This document shows positions 35,268-44,212 of a DNA stretch of 64,000 nucleotides, one piece after another. Source of the DNA: a bacterium (lineage in GTDB: Bacteria; Myxococcota_A; Bradymonadia; UBA7976; UBA1532); contig JAUHXC010000002.1 of NCBI GenBank assembly GCA_030427205.1, positions 62,001 to 126,000 on the forward strand. The letters run 5' to 3'. The notes beneath the pieces are model-generated. The model made no database searches and was not told the DNA's origin. It was given only the letters and a program-made list of their open reading frames with translations. The position numbers and the translations under genes are program-made. Numbering within the stretch: the first letter of the stretch is position 1; each line of letters starts with the position of its first letter.

Positions 35268-36079
35268 AGCTGCGCACGCACCTCAAGCACCTGCTGGGTT
35301 GCGCGGCCCTCGTCACGTTCGGCGCGGGCTGCCAGACCGATGAGCCCCAGACCCCCGAGCCGGCGCCGACGGCGGCCGATCTGCCCGAGACGCCGAAGCC
35401 GGCCGACGGCCCGCGGGTCGACGAGCCGGTGGTCCGGCCGCAGCCGGGCGGCCACGCCGTCGACAGCCAGGACGAAGGCGAAGCCGGCCTCGCGCCGGAC
35501 ATCGTCGAGGGACCGGCGGCGCGTCCGCGGCGTCGGCTGAACATCGACCAGCTCGACGACGCGATGATCAAGGTCAGCGGCGGCATCGGCTGGGTCGAGC
35601 AGCGCGGCAATACGACCGTCGATCTCTTCGGTGAGCTCGCGAGCACGCTGGGCAAGCCGGACTACATCCAGATCACCGAAGAGGATCTCGAGCCGACGAT
35701 CCTGTTCCAGAAGTTCCTCGGCGACGCCTCCCGTTCGGTGTGCGCGAAGATGCTCGAGCGTGACCTGGCGACCATCGCGGTCGAGCAGGAGTTCGCGATG
35801 CGGCCCTTCGACGACCCGCCCGAAGGGCTGCCGCAGAAGACGTTGATGATTCACGTCACGCCCGAGGACACCTGGCAGACCAACCCCGAGGCGGTCGACG
35901 AGAACCTGCGGGCGCTGCTGGTGCGGTTCCACGGCAAGGTCGTCGACAGCCACGACGAGGCGACGCTGGCCAACTGGCGTTGGCTGGTGCAGTCGGGCCG
36001 GCACGTCGCCGATCCGACCCAGGCGTGGATGGCCACCTGCGTGGCGCTCTTCACCCACCCCGACTTCTACAGCTTCTGA
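35264..36079 (+). CDS. Lipoprotein of the DUF1501 operon
   Basis: 271 residues from GTG 35264, with GGAGG six bases upstream. Lipobox TFGAGC (Cys23), a Pro/Asp/Glu tether to about residue 85, then a helical domain (NIDQLDDAMIKVSGGIGWVEQ ... ALFTHPDFYSF). The ending 'tcvALFthPdFysf' recalls the C-terminus of DUF1549/DUF1585-type proteins, so this may be a split-off part of such a protein. No haem motif. Between the haem-motif gene and the Tat-exported DUF1501 gene with almost no spacer, so the three products probably work together in the periplasm. Confidence 0.7.
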   Translation: MKLRTHLKHLLGCAALVTFGAGCQTDEPQTPEPAPTAADLPETPKPADGPRVDEPVVRPQPGGHAVDSQDEGEAGLAPDIVEGPAARPRRRLNIDQLDDAMIKVSGGIGWVEQRGNTTVDLFGELASTLGKPDYIQITEEDLEPTILFQKFLGDASRSVCAKMLERDLATIAVEQEFAMRPFDDPPEGLPQKTLMIHVTPEDTWQTNPEAVDENLRALLVRFHGKVVDSHDEATLANWRWLVQSGRHVADPTQAWMATCVALFTHPDFYSF

Positions 36080-36090
36080 GGGAGGCGAGC

Positions 36091-37461
36091 ATGGCATCCA
36101 AGCGACTTTCGCGGCGCGGCTTCCTCAAGGGCGCGCTGGCCGTGGGCGCCGGCGCCGCCACCTTCGGCGGCTTCGACTCGCTCGAGCGCCTCGCGCTGGC
36201 GCAGCTGCACCCCGACGCGCCTCAGCGACACTATATCTTCTGCTACTTCGGTGGCGGTTGGGACGTGCTGCTGTCGCTCGATCCGCGGGACCCGCGCGAC
36301 TTCCCGTCGACGAGCTTCTCGATGCAGAGGACCCGGATCCAGCCGGCCTACGAGCAGCTCAACATGATGGACGCCGACATCGTCCGGGTCGACGAGGAGC
36401 TCTCGTTCGGCCCGTACATGGGCGACCTCATCAACCATGTCGACAAGCTCGCCGTCGTGCGCGGCTTGAACATGGAGACCCTGGCTCACGAGGGCGGCCG
36501 GCGGCGCTTCCTCACCGGCAAGGCCCCGAGCGGCAACATGGCCCGGGGCTCGTCGGCCTCGACGTGGCTCGCCAGCCATCTGGGTCGCAACGAGCTCATC
36601 CCCAACCTGAGCCTGCGGGTCGAGTCGTACAACAAGGGGCTGCCCAACTACGCGACGGCGATGCGGGTCAACTCGATCCCCGACCTGTTGCGTGCGCTGA
36701 AGCCGGCGGACCCGATCCTCGACCCGCGGCTGACCCGGCAGATCTCGGCCAGCCTCGCCGACGCATCCCGCTGCCCCGATGCGCTGCGGTCGCAGTCGTG
36801 GCAGGCGGCCGAGTTCGCCCGGGCCAAGGGCGCCGACATGGTCGTCAGCAACGTCGCCGGCCAGTTCGAGTTCGGCGACAACTCGGTCGAGATGCAGATC
36901 CTGCGCGATCACTACGGCTTCAATCGGGCCGACAACTCGCCGGGCGCGGCGGCGGCCTTCGCGGTGCAGGCGTTGACCACGGGCGTCAGCCGGGTGGTCA
37001 GCGTGGGCCTGACCGGTGGCCTCGATACCCACGACGGCGGGGCGTGGTCGAACAACCAGGGCCCCAACCAGGTGCGGGGCTGGAACGCCATCGCCCGCAT
37101 GGTCGAGGATCTCGAGAGCCGGGATTACGGGGACGGCTCGTCGTGGCTCGACCACACGACCATCCTCGCGTTCAGCGAGTTCAGCCGCACCCCGTTGCTC
37201 AACGCGCGCGGCGGGCGGGACCACCACCTGACCAACTCCTGCCTGCTCGTCGGTGGCGGCATCAAGGGTCGCACCGTGGTCGGCAAGTCGTCCGACGTCG
37301 CGATGGGCTCGCTGGCGATCGATACCCGCACCGGACGGCCGTCGCCCGGCGGCGAGGTGCTCAAGCCCGAGCATGTCCTGCGCACGCTCTTCGACGAGGT
37401 GGGCATCGACCGGACCCCCGACCTGCGGGTCGACGGCATCCCGGCTCTCCTCAAGAGCTGA
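36091..37461 (+). CDS. DUF1501-family protein with Tat signal
   Basis: 456 residues from ATG 36091, with GGGAGG upstream. The N-terminus carries a twin-arginine signal (SRRGFLKG), so it should be exported folded. DUF1501 features include YFGGGWDVLLSLDP, SVGLTGGLDTHDGG, LAFSEFSRTP and GGRDHH, a sulfatase/alkaline-phosphatase-like fold. The paired upstream haem-motif protein is the usual neighbour of this family. Substrate and reaction are unknown. Confidence 0.85.
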   Translation: MASKRLSRRGFLKGALAVGAGAATFGGFDSLERLALAQLHPDAPQRHYIFCYFGGGWDVLLSLDPRDPRDFPSTSFSMQRTRIQPAYEQLNMMDADIVRVDEELSFGPYMGDLINHVDKLAVVRGLNMETLAHEGGRRRFLTGKAPSGNMARGSSASTWLASHLGRNELIPNLSLRVESYNKGLPNYATAMRVNSIPDLLRALKPADPILDPRLTRQISASLADASRCPDALRSQSWQAAEFARAKGADMVVSNVAGQFEFGDNSVEMQILRDHYGFNRADNSPGAAAAFAVQALTTGVSRVVSVGLTGGLDTHDGGAWSNNQGPNQVRGWNAIARMVEDLESRDYGDGSSWLDHTTILAFSEFSRTPLLNARGGRDHHLTNSCLLVGGGIKGRTVVGKSSDVAMGSLAIDTRTGRPSPGGEVLKPEHVLRTLFDEVGIDRTPDLRVDGIPALLKS

Positions 37462-37499
37462 GTCACGGGGGCTCGGACCCCCGCTCGGTCGCTCTCCCC

Positions 37500-38023
37500 A
37501 ACTCGCCAACGGCCGCCACATCGCTGAGCGGTCCATCATGCCGCGGGCGACGCCCCGCGCTTCCCGCACCAACGAGCGTCGAGCGACCGGGTCATGCTCG
37601 ACGTACACCGCGGGCTTCGTCGATCCGCGCCCGCTGCGCTGATGCGCTCGCCGTCGACCACCGGCTCGGCCATGTGCGAGACGTGGCTGCCCTGGATGAG
37701 GATGGCGTCCCCGGCCTCGAGCGAGAAGACATCTGGTGACGTGACCAGCCGCCCCGAGCCGGCGCTGCTCGAACAGGGTCTGCAGCGGCGCGACACCTCG
37801 AAGCGACAGAGCGCGTCCCAGTCCACGCGCGGTGTCGATGCGCCTCGACGAACTCGCGGGTGCGCCGCAGATCCGCGGGGTCGAGCAAGCGCCAGGGGCG
37901 GCAGTATGCGAAGTCGATCTCCGGGCGGTCTCCTCAGACGTTGGCGCGCGTGCGCCAGCCCTCGTCGAGTGCCGAAAGGGGCGTCGTCTCCATCGAACGA
38001 GGGGCCAGGAAGCGCACGGACAT
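37500..38023 (-). pseudogene. Decayed gene (possibly 2-oxoglutarate/Fe(II) oxygenase-like)
   Basis: A normal start survives: GGGAG seven bases before ATG 38023, opening MSVRFLAPRSMETTPLSA. The frame is cut by TGA at 37934-37936. It resumes in the same frame as PEIDFAYCRPWRLLDPADL, then coding sense moves to a second frame (VDWDALCRFEV, SLEAGDAILIQGSHVSHMAE, PVVDGERIS). A third frame follows (AVYVEHDPVARRSLVREA). One nonsense and at least two frame changes in 500 bases indicate a dead gene. The GDAILIQ...H...PVVDGERIS pattern resembles the C-terminal half of 2OG-Fe(II) oxygenases; weak. The rest of the 742-base gap (37462-38203) holds only an A/T-rich patch with a TGTAAT -10-like hexamer at 38150-38155. 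Confidence 0.5.
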
Positions 38024-38203
38024 AGGCAACTCCCGGCGGCGGGTCATCGTCGCGAGGCACCCTGACGCCCACATCCGAACCCGGCCAGCGCTGGGCCGTA
38101 CCCGTCGACTGCGGGGTCGATTTTTCCCTTTTGCGTCGGCTGCGCCCGCTGTAATAGACCGCGTGAGACGGGCGCACCGACCCGCCGCAGACGAGGAGTT
38201 CCC

Positions 38204-40390
38204 ATGGCCTGGTTCGAATCAACTGTCCCTCGGATCGCGCTGAGGGTCTCGGCGTCGAGCGCCCTGCTTCTGGCCATCGCCGGGGTGGGGTGTGTCCCCG
38301 ATAGGGGGGAAGGGGGATCGGACGGCGACAGCGGGATCCGGATGGGCAGCGGCGGCGTCGGGGGCGGTGTCCTGGGTGAGGGCGGCGAGGGCGGCGGCGG
38401 GGTTATCCCCGTCGAGCCGGGTGAGGACGGCGGCGCCGGAGCCGGCGGAGACGGCGGCGCGGGTGGCGATGGCGGCGAGGGCGGCGCCGGTGCTGTCGGC
38501 GGCCAGGGCGGCGATGGCGGGGCGGGCGGCGACGGCGGGGCGGGCGGTGAGGAGCGCGAGTGCAACCCGGGCGCAAGCCGCTGCCTCGAGGAAGGGCAGC
38601 CTGTCCGGCAGTACTGCAACATCGACGGGCAATGGGCTGTTCAGCCCTGTGATCAGGGGCTCGTCTGCATCGGTATCGACTGTGTGCCCGACCCGGCCAC
38701 CTGCGTCGCCGGCGAGCGCATCTGCCTGCCCGATGGCCAGCCTGCCGCCTGCCAGCCCGGCCAATGGGTCCCGGAGGGCGCCTGCCCCGACGGGCTGGTC
38801 TGCGGCGGGGGCCGGTGCCTGTCGCCGCAATGTGCCTCGGCCGCGCAGCGGCGCAGCAACCAGGGCTGCGAATACCTCGCTGTCGACCTGCCCAATCTCA
38901 CGTTCGAACCGGGCAGCCAGCAGGGCACGCCGAGCGCGCCCTGGGGCATCGTTCTGGCGAATGTGAGCAACGCCGGCCCGACCGAGGTCAGCCTGTATGA
39001 CAACGCGGGCCGCATCATGTCGCTGGTGTCGAGCACCGTCATCGCGGTGCCGGCGGTGATCGCCGGTCAAGCCCAGCCCCAACGCGTCACCACCGAGGTC
39101 CGCGACGCCGACGGCCTGATCGTCGAGCAGGAGATGGATCAGGCGAACGCCATCACGATCCCCGCCGGTGGCCTCGCGACCTTGCTGATCGCCCGTCGGA
39201 TGGGCCCGCTGACCGAGTCTTCGGTTCGACCTGACGCGGTCCGCGTGGTCGCAGATTCCCCTGTCGTCGCCTATCAATTCAGCCCCTACTGCTGCAACTA
39301 CAGCTTCAGCAACGACGCCAGCCTGCTCGTGCCGACCAGCGCGCTCGATACCCGCTATCGGTGGTTGGGCGTGCCCACGTTGCCCAGCAACAACCCCTTC
39401 GATCCGTCGGGGGCACGCAACTCGGTCATGGCGATCATCGCCGCGGAGGACGCCACCGCCGTCGCGGTGAATCTGCCGGCGGGCGTGCGGGTGCACAACG
39501 ACCTCGGCGGCCGGGTGCGTCAGGTCGGGCAGCGCGTCGATGCCCGACTCGACGCCCACGAGGCCATGCTGCTGCACGCGCGGGCGGGCGACTTCGGGGA
39601 GGCGACCGATATGTCGGGCAGCCTCATCGAGTCGGATCGCCCGGTCGCTGTCTTCAGCAGCCACGTCTGCACCAACTACCCACAGGATCTCGCCGCCTGC
39701 GACCACGTGCAGGAGCAGCTCTTCCCGACCGATACGTGGGGCCGTACGTTCCAACTCGTCGCCACCGAAGAACGGGGGCGCAACTTCCCGAGCGAGCAGA
39801 CCTACTGGAAGCTCATGGCCGGCGACCAGGAGTCGACGGTGCGCTTCGGGCTGCCGTTCGCCGAGCTGCGCGCGGCGCGCCCCGGCTATCTCGGCGTGCC
39901 GTATTGCGGCGACATGGTGCAAGGCGGCGATACCATCGTGCTCGGCCCCGGTCGGTACTGCGAGTTCGGGACCCGTCGCGCGGTTCAGGTCGACGCCACC
40001 GCGCCCATTCTGGTGATGGGCATCGTCTCGGGGCAGGACTCGACCGGCCTGGCCGGGCAGGGGACTCATGCCGGTGATCCGGCGATCTTCCTGGTGCCAC
40101 CCGACAGGCAGTTCAGGCGCGACTACACGTTCCTGACACCGGCGACCTACTTCAGCGACTACGTGACGGTGGTGACCCCCGTGGGCAACGAGCTGCTGCT
40201 CGACGGGCAGATGGTCGATCTCGCGGCGGCAGCGCCCGTCGCCGGTGGGGCATACGTCTTTCGGCACATCGAGGTCGAACCCGGCGCCCATACGATCCAG
40301 GGGCGCGCGCCCTTTGGCATCGTCGTCTACGCGTACGATGACTACGTCAGCTACGCCTTCACCGGTGGCCTGAACCTGACCAAGAACTGA
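38204..40390 (+). CDS. IgGFc-binding-domain lipoprotein
   Basis: 728 residues from ATG 38204 (GAGGAG upstream). Lipobox LAIAGVGC (Cys30). Residues 35-115 are a Gly/Ala/Asp/Glu low-complexity tether. Residues 115-205 contain about a dozen Cys in short EGF-like or CxC-type loops. From about 210 to the end is the domain first described in the IgG Fc-binding protein and common in Myxococcota, with SPVVAYQFSPYCCNYSFSNDASLL, WGRTFQLVATEERG and a final VVYAYDDYVSYAFTGG. Probably a surface adhesin; real IgG binding is not implied. Confidence 0.85.
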   Translation: MAWFESTVPRIALRVSASSALLLAIAGVGCVPDRGEGGSDGDSGIRMGSGGVGGGVLGEGGEGGGGVIPVEPGEDGGAGAGGDGGAGGDGGEGGAGAVGGQGGDGGAGGDGGAGGEERECNPGASRCLEEGQPVRQYCNIDGQWAVQPCDQGLVCIGIDCVPDPATCVAGERICLPDGQPAACQPGQWVPEGACPDGLVCGGGRCLSPQCASAAQRRSNQGCEYLAVDLPNLTFEPGSQQGTPSAPWGIVLANVSNAGPTEVSLYDNAGRIMSLVSSTVIAVPAVIAGQAQPQRVTTEVRDADGLIVEQEMDQANAITIPAGGLATLLIARRMGPLTESSVRPDAVRVVADSPVVAYQFSPYCCNYSFSNDASLLVPTSALDTRYRWLGVPTLPSNNPFDPSGARNSVMAIIAAEDATAVAVNLPAGVRVHNDLGGRVRQVGQRVDARLDAHEAMLLHARAGDFGEATDMSGSLIESDRPVAVFSSHVCTNYPQDLAACDHVQEQLFPTDTWGRTFQLVATEERGRNFPSEQTYWKLMAGDQESTVRFGLPFAELRAARPGYLGVPYCGDMVQGGDTIVLGPGRYCEFGTRRAVQVDATAPILVMGIVSGQDSTGLAGQGTHAGDPAIFLVPPDRQFRRDYTFLTPATYFSDYVTVVTPVGNELLLDGQMVDLAAAAPVAGGAYVFRHIEVEPGAHTIQGRAPFGIVVYAYDDYVSYAFTGGLNLTKN

Positions 40391-40518
40391 GCGGCCCTGG
40401 CGTGCAGGTCGAGCACTCCTGTTCAGCCGCCGCCCTGACCGCGGCGCTCCCATCCAGTCATGCCCGAACACTCGACGCCGCGGCGAGTACTCGGCGTCAG
40501 CTGATGCGCGCCCCGCTG

Positions 40519-41136
40519 TCAGATCGACGGCACGGTCGCATCCGGGCTCAGGCTGACGTTGGGGATGAACGGCGGGTTCGCGGCCGGCACGAGCTGCTGT
40601 CGCGCCCGGTCGATGGACGGGTGCATGCGCAGCGCATCGTCGGTGCACAGCCCTCGGGCCACGAAGCCGCCCGGCAATGCGGCCGCGCAGCGCTGGTCGG
40701 CAGACGCCGGACGATGGGTCGCCCGTCGAGTACCTTCTCCGAACAAGTCGACCTCGACCGGAATGTGGCCGCCGACAGATACCCGAAGCGCCCCGCTGTG
40801 ATGTCCGAGCCGAGCCGGCGCGAAGCCCACCGTCAGCTTGAGCGGTGTATCGACGTCGATGTGACTGGCCACCGGGCCGAGCAGCGAGAAGCCGTCGGCG
40901 TGACCCGGTGGATCGATGCTCACCGCGCCCAACTCTATGGTCGCGCCTCCGCAGTTGCTGATCTCGATCTGGCGAAGCCACATGCCGTCGACCGGGGCTT
41001 GCTCGAAGTCGACCGTTTCGACGACCTCCAGGCATGTGGGCAGCGTCGATGGCGTGCGGCGCACGCCCAGCAGGCCGGCGACCACGAAGGGCAGAACCAG
41101 CAGGAGGGGCACGGCGATGATGCGCCAGCGGACCAT
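40519..41136 (-). CDS. Membrane-anchored HYDIN-like Ig-domain protein
   Basis: 205 residues from ATG 41136. An N-terminal hydrophobic segment (about 5-25) acts as a signal or anchor, without a lipobox Cys. Residues 30-138 form a beta-sandwich of the HYDIN/'choice-of-anchor D' type (LRQIEISNCGGATIELGAVSI ... LKLTVGFAPARLGHHSGALRV). The last 65 residues are unstructured. It lies downstream of recA on the same strand but 121 bases away, with two palindromes in between, so it is probably separately regulated. Confidence 0.7.
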   Translation of the reverse strand: MVRWRIIAVPLLLVLPFVVAGLLGVRRTPSTLPTCLEVVETVDFEQAPVDGMWLRQIEISNCGGATIELGAVSIDPPGHADGFSLLGPVASHIDVDTPLKLTVGFAPARLGHHSGALRVSVGGHIPVEVDLFGEGTRRATHRPASADQRCAAALPGGFVARGLCTDDALRMHPSIDRARQQLVPAANPPFIPNVSLSPDATVPSI

Positions 41137-41155
41137 GGTCTCAGACTACGTATGA

Positions 41156-41188
41156 GACCGATCGGTCAGCCAGTGCAGACTTCTGCAC
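41156..41188. promoter_or_regulatory. Palindrome and hairpin upstream of the HYDIN-like gene
   Basis: GACCGATCGGTC (41156-41167) is a perfect 12-base palindrome 20 bases upstream of the minus-strand start at 41136. GTGCAG-ACTT-CTGCAC (41173-41188) is a 6-base-stem hairpin next to it. The first could be an operator; the second has no U-tract, so it is a poor terminator for recA. Confidence 0.35.
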
Positions 41189-41257
41189 CCCCATCGCGGA
41201 GTGCTCGACGCCATGCGGCGCGCCGATGTGGTTCGCCGGGACGGCGCGGTTCGGAGA

Positions 41258-42295
41258 TCAGGCCGCTTCTGCATCCTCTGCAGCCGGCTCTCGAACGAGC
41301 CCCAACTCGACTTGCAGCAGACGGGTGATCTCCTCGCGCTCGCTCTCGTGCGTCTTCAGCCAGTCCATCGCCCGGTCGCGGCCCTGGCCGAGGCGCTCGT
41401 CGCCCCGGCTGTACCAGGAGCCCGACTTGGTCACGAGCCCGTGCACCACCGCGAGATCGAGCAGGTCGCCGACGCGATTGATGCCTTCGCCATACAGGAT
41501 GTCGAACTCGGCCTGCCGAAACGGCGGCGCGAGCTTGTTCTTGACGATCTTGACCCGCGTACGGTTGCCGACGCTGACGTCGCCCTTCTTGATGGCTCCG
41601 ATCCGGCGGATGTCGATCCGGATGCTGGCGTAGAACTTCAGCGCGTTCCCGCCGGTGGTGACCTCGGGGCTGCCGAAGCTGACACCGATCTTGTGGCGCA
41701 GCTGGTTGATGAAGACCACCGTCGTGCCGGTTCGCCCCGCGGTGCTGGTGAGCTTGCGCAGGGCCTGGGACATCAGCCGAGCCTGCAGGCCGACGTGGCT
41801 GTCGCCCATTTCGCCCTCGATCTCCGCCCGGGGGACGAGGGCTGCGACCGAGTCGATCACGACGAGGTCGACGGCGCCCGAGCGGACGAGGGCGTCGGTG
41901 ATCTCGAGCGCCTGCTCGCCGTGGTCGGGCTGGCTGATCAGCAGCTGCCCCGGATCGACGCCCAGCTTGCGGGCGTACTGCAGGTCGAGGGCGTGCTCGG
42001 CGTCGACGAAAGCGCACACGCCACCCCCGCTCTGCACCCCCGCGATGACCTCGAGCATGAGGGTCGTCTTGCCCGACGACTCGGGCCCGTAGATTTCCAC
42101 CACGCGGCCGGCCGGCAGACCGCCGACACCGAGCGCGAGGTCGATGCCGAGGCAGCCCGTCGGGTAGACCGGGACGCGGGTGGCGGGCCCTTGTCCGTCG
42201 AGGGTCCAGATCGCGCCCTGCCCGAACTGTTTCTCGATGCTGGCGATCGCGGCGGAGAGCGCCTTGCGGCGGTCGGTGACGGAGTGGGGGTTCAT
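41258..42295 (-). CDS. recA: Recombinase RecA
   Basis: 345 residues from ATG 42295 (GGAGAC upstream). All RecA landmarks are present: Walker [10 protein letters not shown], Walker [25 protein letters not shown], the L1/L2 DNA-binding loops and [23 protein letters not shown], and an acidic C-terminal tail ([10 protein letters not shown]). It forms filaments on single-stranded DNA for recombination and induces LexA cleavage. It lies 119 bases downstream of comM on the same strand; I saw no clear LexA box in that gap. A longer TTG-initiated frame into that gap is not credible. Confidence 0.97.
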   Translation of the reverse strand: MNPHSVTDRRKALSAAIASIEKQFGQGAIWTLDGQGPATRVPVYPTGCLGIDLALGVGGLPAGRVVEIYGPESSGKTTLMLEVIAGVQSGGGVCAFVDAEHALDLQYARKLGVDPGQLLISQPDHGEQALEITDALVRSGAVDLVVIDSVAALVPRAEIEGEMGDSHVGLQARLMSQALRKLTSTAGRTGTTVVFINQLRHKIGVSFGSPEVTTGGNALKFYASIRIDIRRIGAIKKGDVSVGNRTRVKIVKNKLAPPFRQAEFDILYGEGINRVGDLLDLAVVHGLVTKSGSWYSRGDERLGQGRDRAMDWLKTHESEREEITRLLQVELGLVREPAAEDAEAA

Positions 42296-42414
42296 GATGT
42301 CTCCGAGGAGTCGGCCCGAGGCGCGCAGCCGCGGGCGGTTGAGTCGACGGCTCGGCCGGATGCCGGCCGCCAGAATGAAGGCGAAGGTGACGAGGAGAAG
42401 GCCGACGGCGGTGC

Positions 42415-43938
42415 TCAAGGGTCAGCTCGATCGAGCTGGCGGTATTGAATCGCCTCGGCCACATGTCCGGTGGTGATGCCCGGGGCGTCGGCCAGGTCTG
42501 CGATCGTACGGGCCACTTTGAGGATCCGGTCGTGGGCTCGGGCGGAGAGCGCCAGTCGGTCCATGGCGGTCATCAACAGGCGCTGAGCCGTGGTGTCGAG
42601 GCCGCAGTGCGCCGCGATCTCTCGTGAGCGCATGTGAGCGTTGCAGGCCACGCCCGACGCTTCGAGGCGGTTCTGCTGGGTTTCGCGGGCGGCCACGACC
42701 CGTTCACGTACCCGGGCCGACGACTCCCCGGGTGGAGCGAAGTGCAGTGCCCGCGGGTCCACGGGGTCCACCCCGACATGCAGGTCGATGCGATCGAGCA
42801 GCGGTCCGCTGATGCGATTGCGATAGGTGCGCACGGCGATGGGGTGGCACTCGCACGCCTGACGGGGGTGCCCGTGGTACCCGCAAGGGCAGGGGTTCAT
42901 CGACGCGACGAGCATGAATCGCGCGGGGTAGCACAACGTGGCCTGCGCCCGGGCGACGACGACCTCGCCGTCTTCGAGCGGCTGACGCAAGGCTTCGAGC
43001 GCATTGCGCCTGAACTCCGGGAGTTCGTCGAGGAACAAGACGCCGTGATGGGCAAGGGAGACCTCGCCGGGTCGGGCTTGAGGCCCTCCGCCGATGAGCG
43101 CGGCATCCGACACGCTGTGATGGGGCGCGCGAAAGGGTCGCCGCTGAAGCAACGGCTCTTCGGGCCTCAACAGGCCCGAGACGCTGGCGATGGTCGAGCA
43201 TTGCAAGCGCTCGGCAAACGTCATGGGCGGGGCGATCGTCGGCATGCGCCGAGCGAGCATGGTCTTACCCGCGCCCGGTGGCCCGATGAACAGCAGGTTA
43301 TGGCCGCCCGCGGCAGCGATCTCCAGCGCGCGGCGTGCCTGTGGCTGGCCCCGCACGTCGCTCAGATCGAGAGGGCTGGCCACATCGGGCTCGTCGAAGA
43401 CCGGCGGGTGCGCAACGGGCAGCGCCTGGCCCTCCGCCAGCGCTTCGACAGCCTCGACGAGATGTCCGACCGCGCGAACGTCGAGACCCTCCACGACGGC
43501 CGCTTCACCGCCATTGTCAGCCGGCACGAGGACCCGCCGGGCGCCGAGCCGAGCGGCGTGGGCGGCGAGTGGCAAGACGCCGCGCACCGCACGAACCCGA
43601 CCGTCGAGGCTCAGTTCGCCCACGACCAGCGTATCGTCCAGGGCTGTGGGCGGGATCTTGCCGTCGGCGAGCAGGATGCCGAGCGCGATGGGCAGGTCGA
43701 AGGCCGTGCCCTGTTTGCGGATGTGCCCGGGCGCCAGATTGACCGTCACCCGCCGCTGCGGGAATCCGTAGCCACAGTTGTCCAACGCCGACTTGACCCG
43801 GGTGCGCGATTCACAGACCGCGCCGGCGGGCAGCCCGACGATCGAGAAGACCATCATGCCGCGCCCCAGGTCGACTTCCACGTCGACCCGGTAGGCTTCG
43901 ATACCGAGCACGGCGCCTGAGATCACGGTCGCCAGCAT
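42415..43938 (-). CDS. comM: ComM/YifB-family Mg-chelatase-like ATPase
   Basis: 507 residues from ATG 43938 (GAGGAGG upstream). The N-terminal Lon-like domain (to about 170) is followed by an AAA+ domain with Walker [11 protein letters not shown] and the motif [12 protein letters not shown] Cys cluster follows ([17 protein letters not shown]), then the C-terminal Mg-chelatase lid. ComM is a hexameric branch-migration helicase that helps RecA integrate DNA during natural transformation. Its place directly upstream of recA fits that partnership, though transformation in this organism is not shown by the window. Confidence 0.93.
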   Translation of the reverse strand: MLATVISGAVLGIEAYRVDVEVDLGRGMMVFSIVGLPAGAVCESRTRVKSALDNCGYGFPQRRVTVNLAPGHIRKQGTAFDLPIALGILLADGKIPPTALDDTLVVGELSLDGRVRAVRGVLPLAAHAARLGARRVLVPADNGGEAAVVEGLDVRAVGHLVEAVEALAEGQALPVAHPPVFDEPDVASPLDLSDVRGQPQARRALEIAAAGGHNLLFIGPPGAGKTMLARRMPTIAPPMTFAERLQCSTIASVSGLLRPEEPLLQRRPFRAPHHSVSDAALIGGGPQARPGEVSLAHHGVLFLDELPEFRRNALEALRQPLEDGEVVVARAQATLCYPARFMLVASMNPCPCGYHGHPRQACECHPIAVRTYRNRISGPLLDRIDLHVGVDPVDPRALHFAPPGESSARVRERVVAARETQQNRLEASGVACNAHMRSREIAAHCGLDTTAQRLLMTAMDRLALSARAHDRILKVARTIADLADAPGITTGHVAEAIQYRQLDRADP

Positions 43939-44212
43939 GTCGCCTCCTCGAGTTCGCCTGTCGTGGCGCCGATCGGGGTGAGCGAGATGCGTGCCAGCTT
44001 CATCGGGCCGAGAAATCAGGGACTTGCGTGAACCGATGGCGCGGGTGGCTGTCCAGGTCGTTCAGAAACTGGACGGCCTGGACGGTGCGGTGCCGCTGGC
44101 GCCTGTCATCGGTCGTCGGTAGACTTTCGAAAGCTGCGACGCTCGGCCCGCGCCGGGTGTCCCAACGTCAGCCGGATCACTCGGGTCCGGCTCTGTCCAC
44201 ACGAGGTTGCTC

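Noticed and set aside
38219..41035. 938-residue minus-strand frame across the IgGFc-binding gene
   Set aside because: Spans two real genes and an intergenic region; His/Arg/Gly-rich shadow with no motif.
42296..42418. N-terminal extension of RecA with a hydrophobic stretch
   Set aside because: Would start at TTG without a ribosome site and add 41 residues not found in RecA; ATG 42295 has GGAGAC at good distance.
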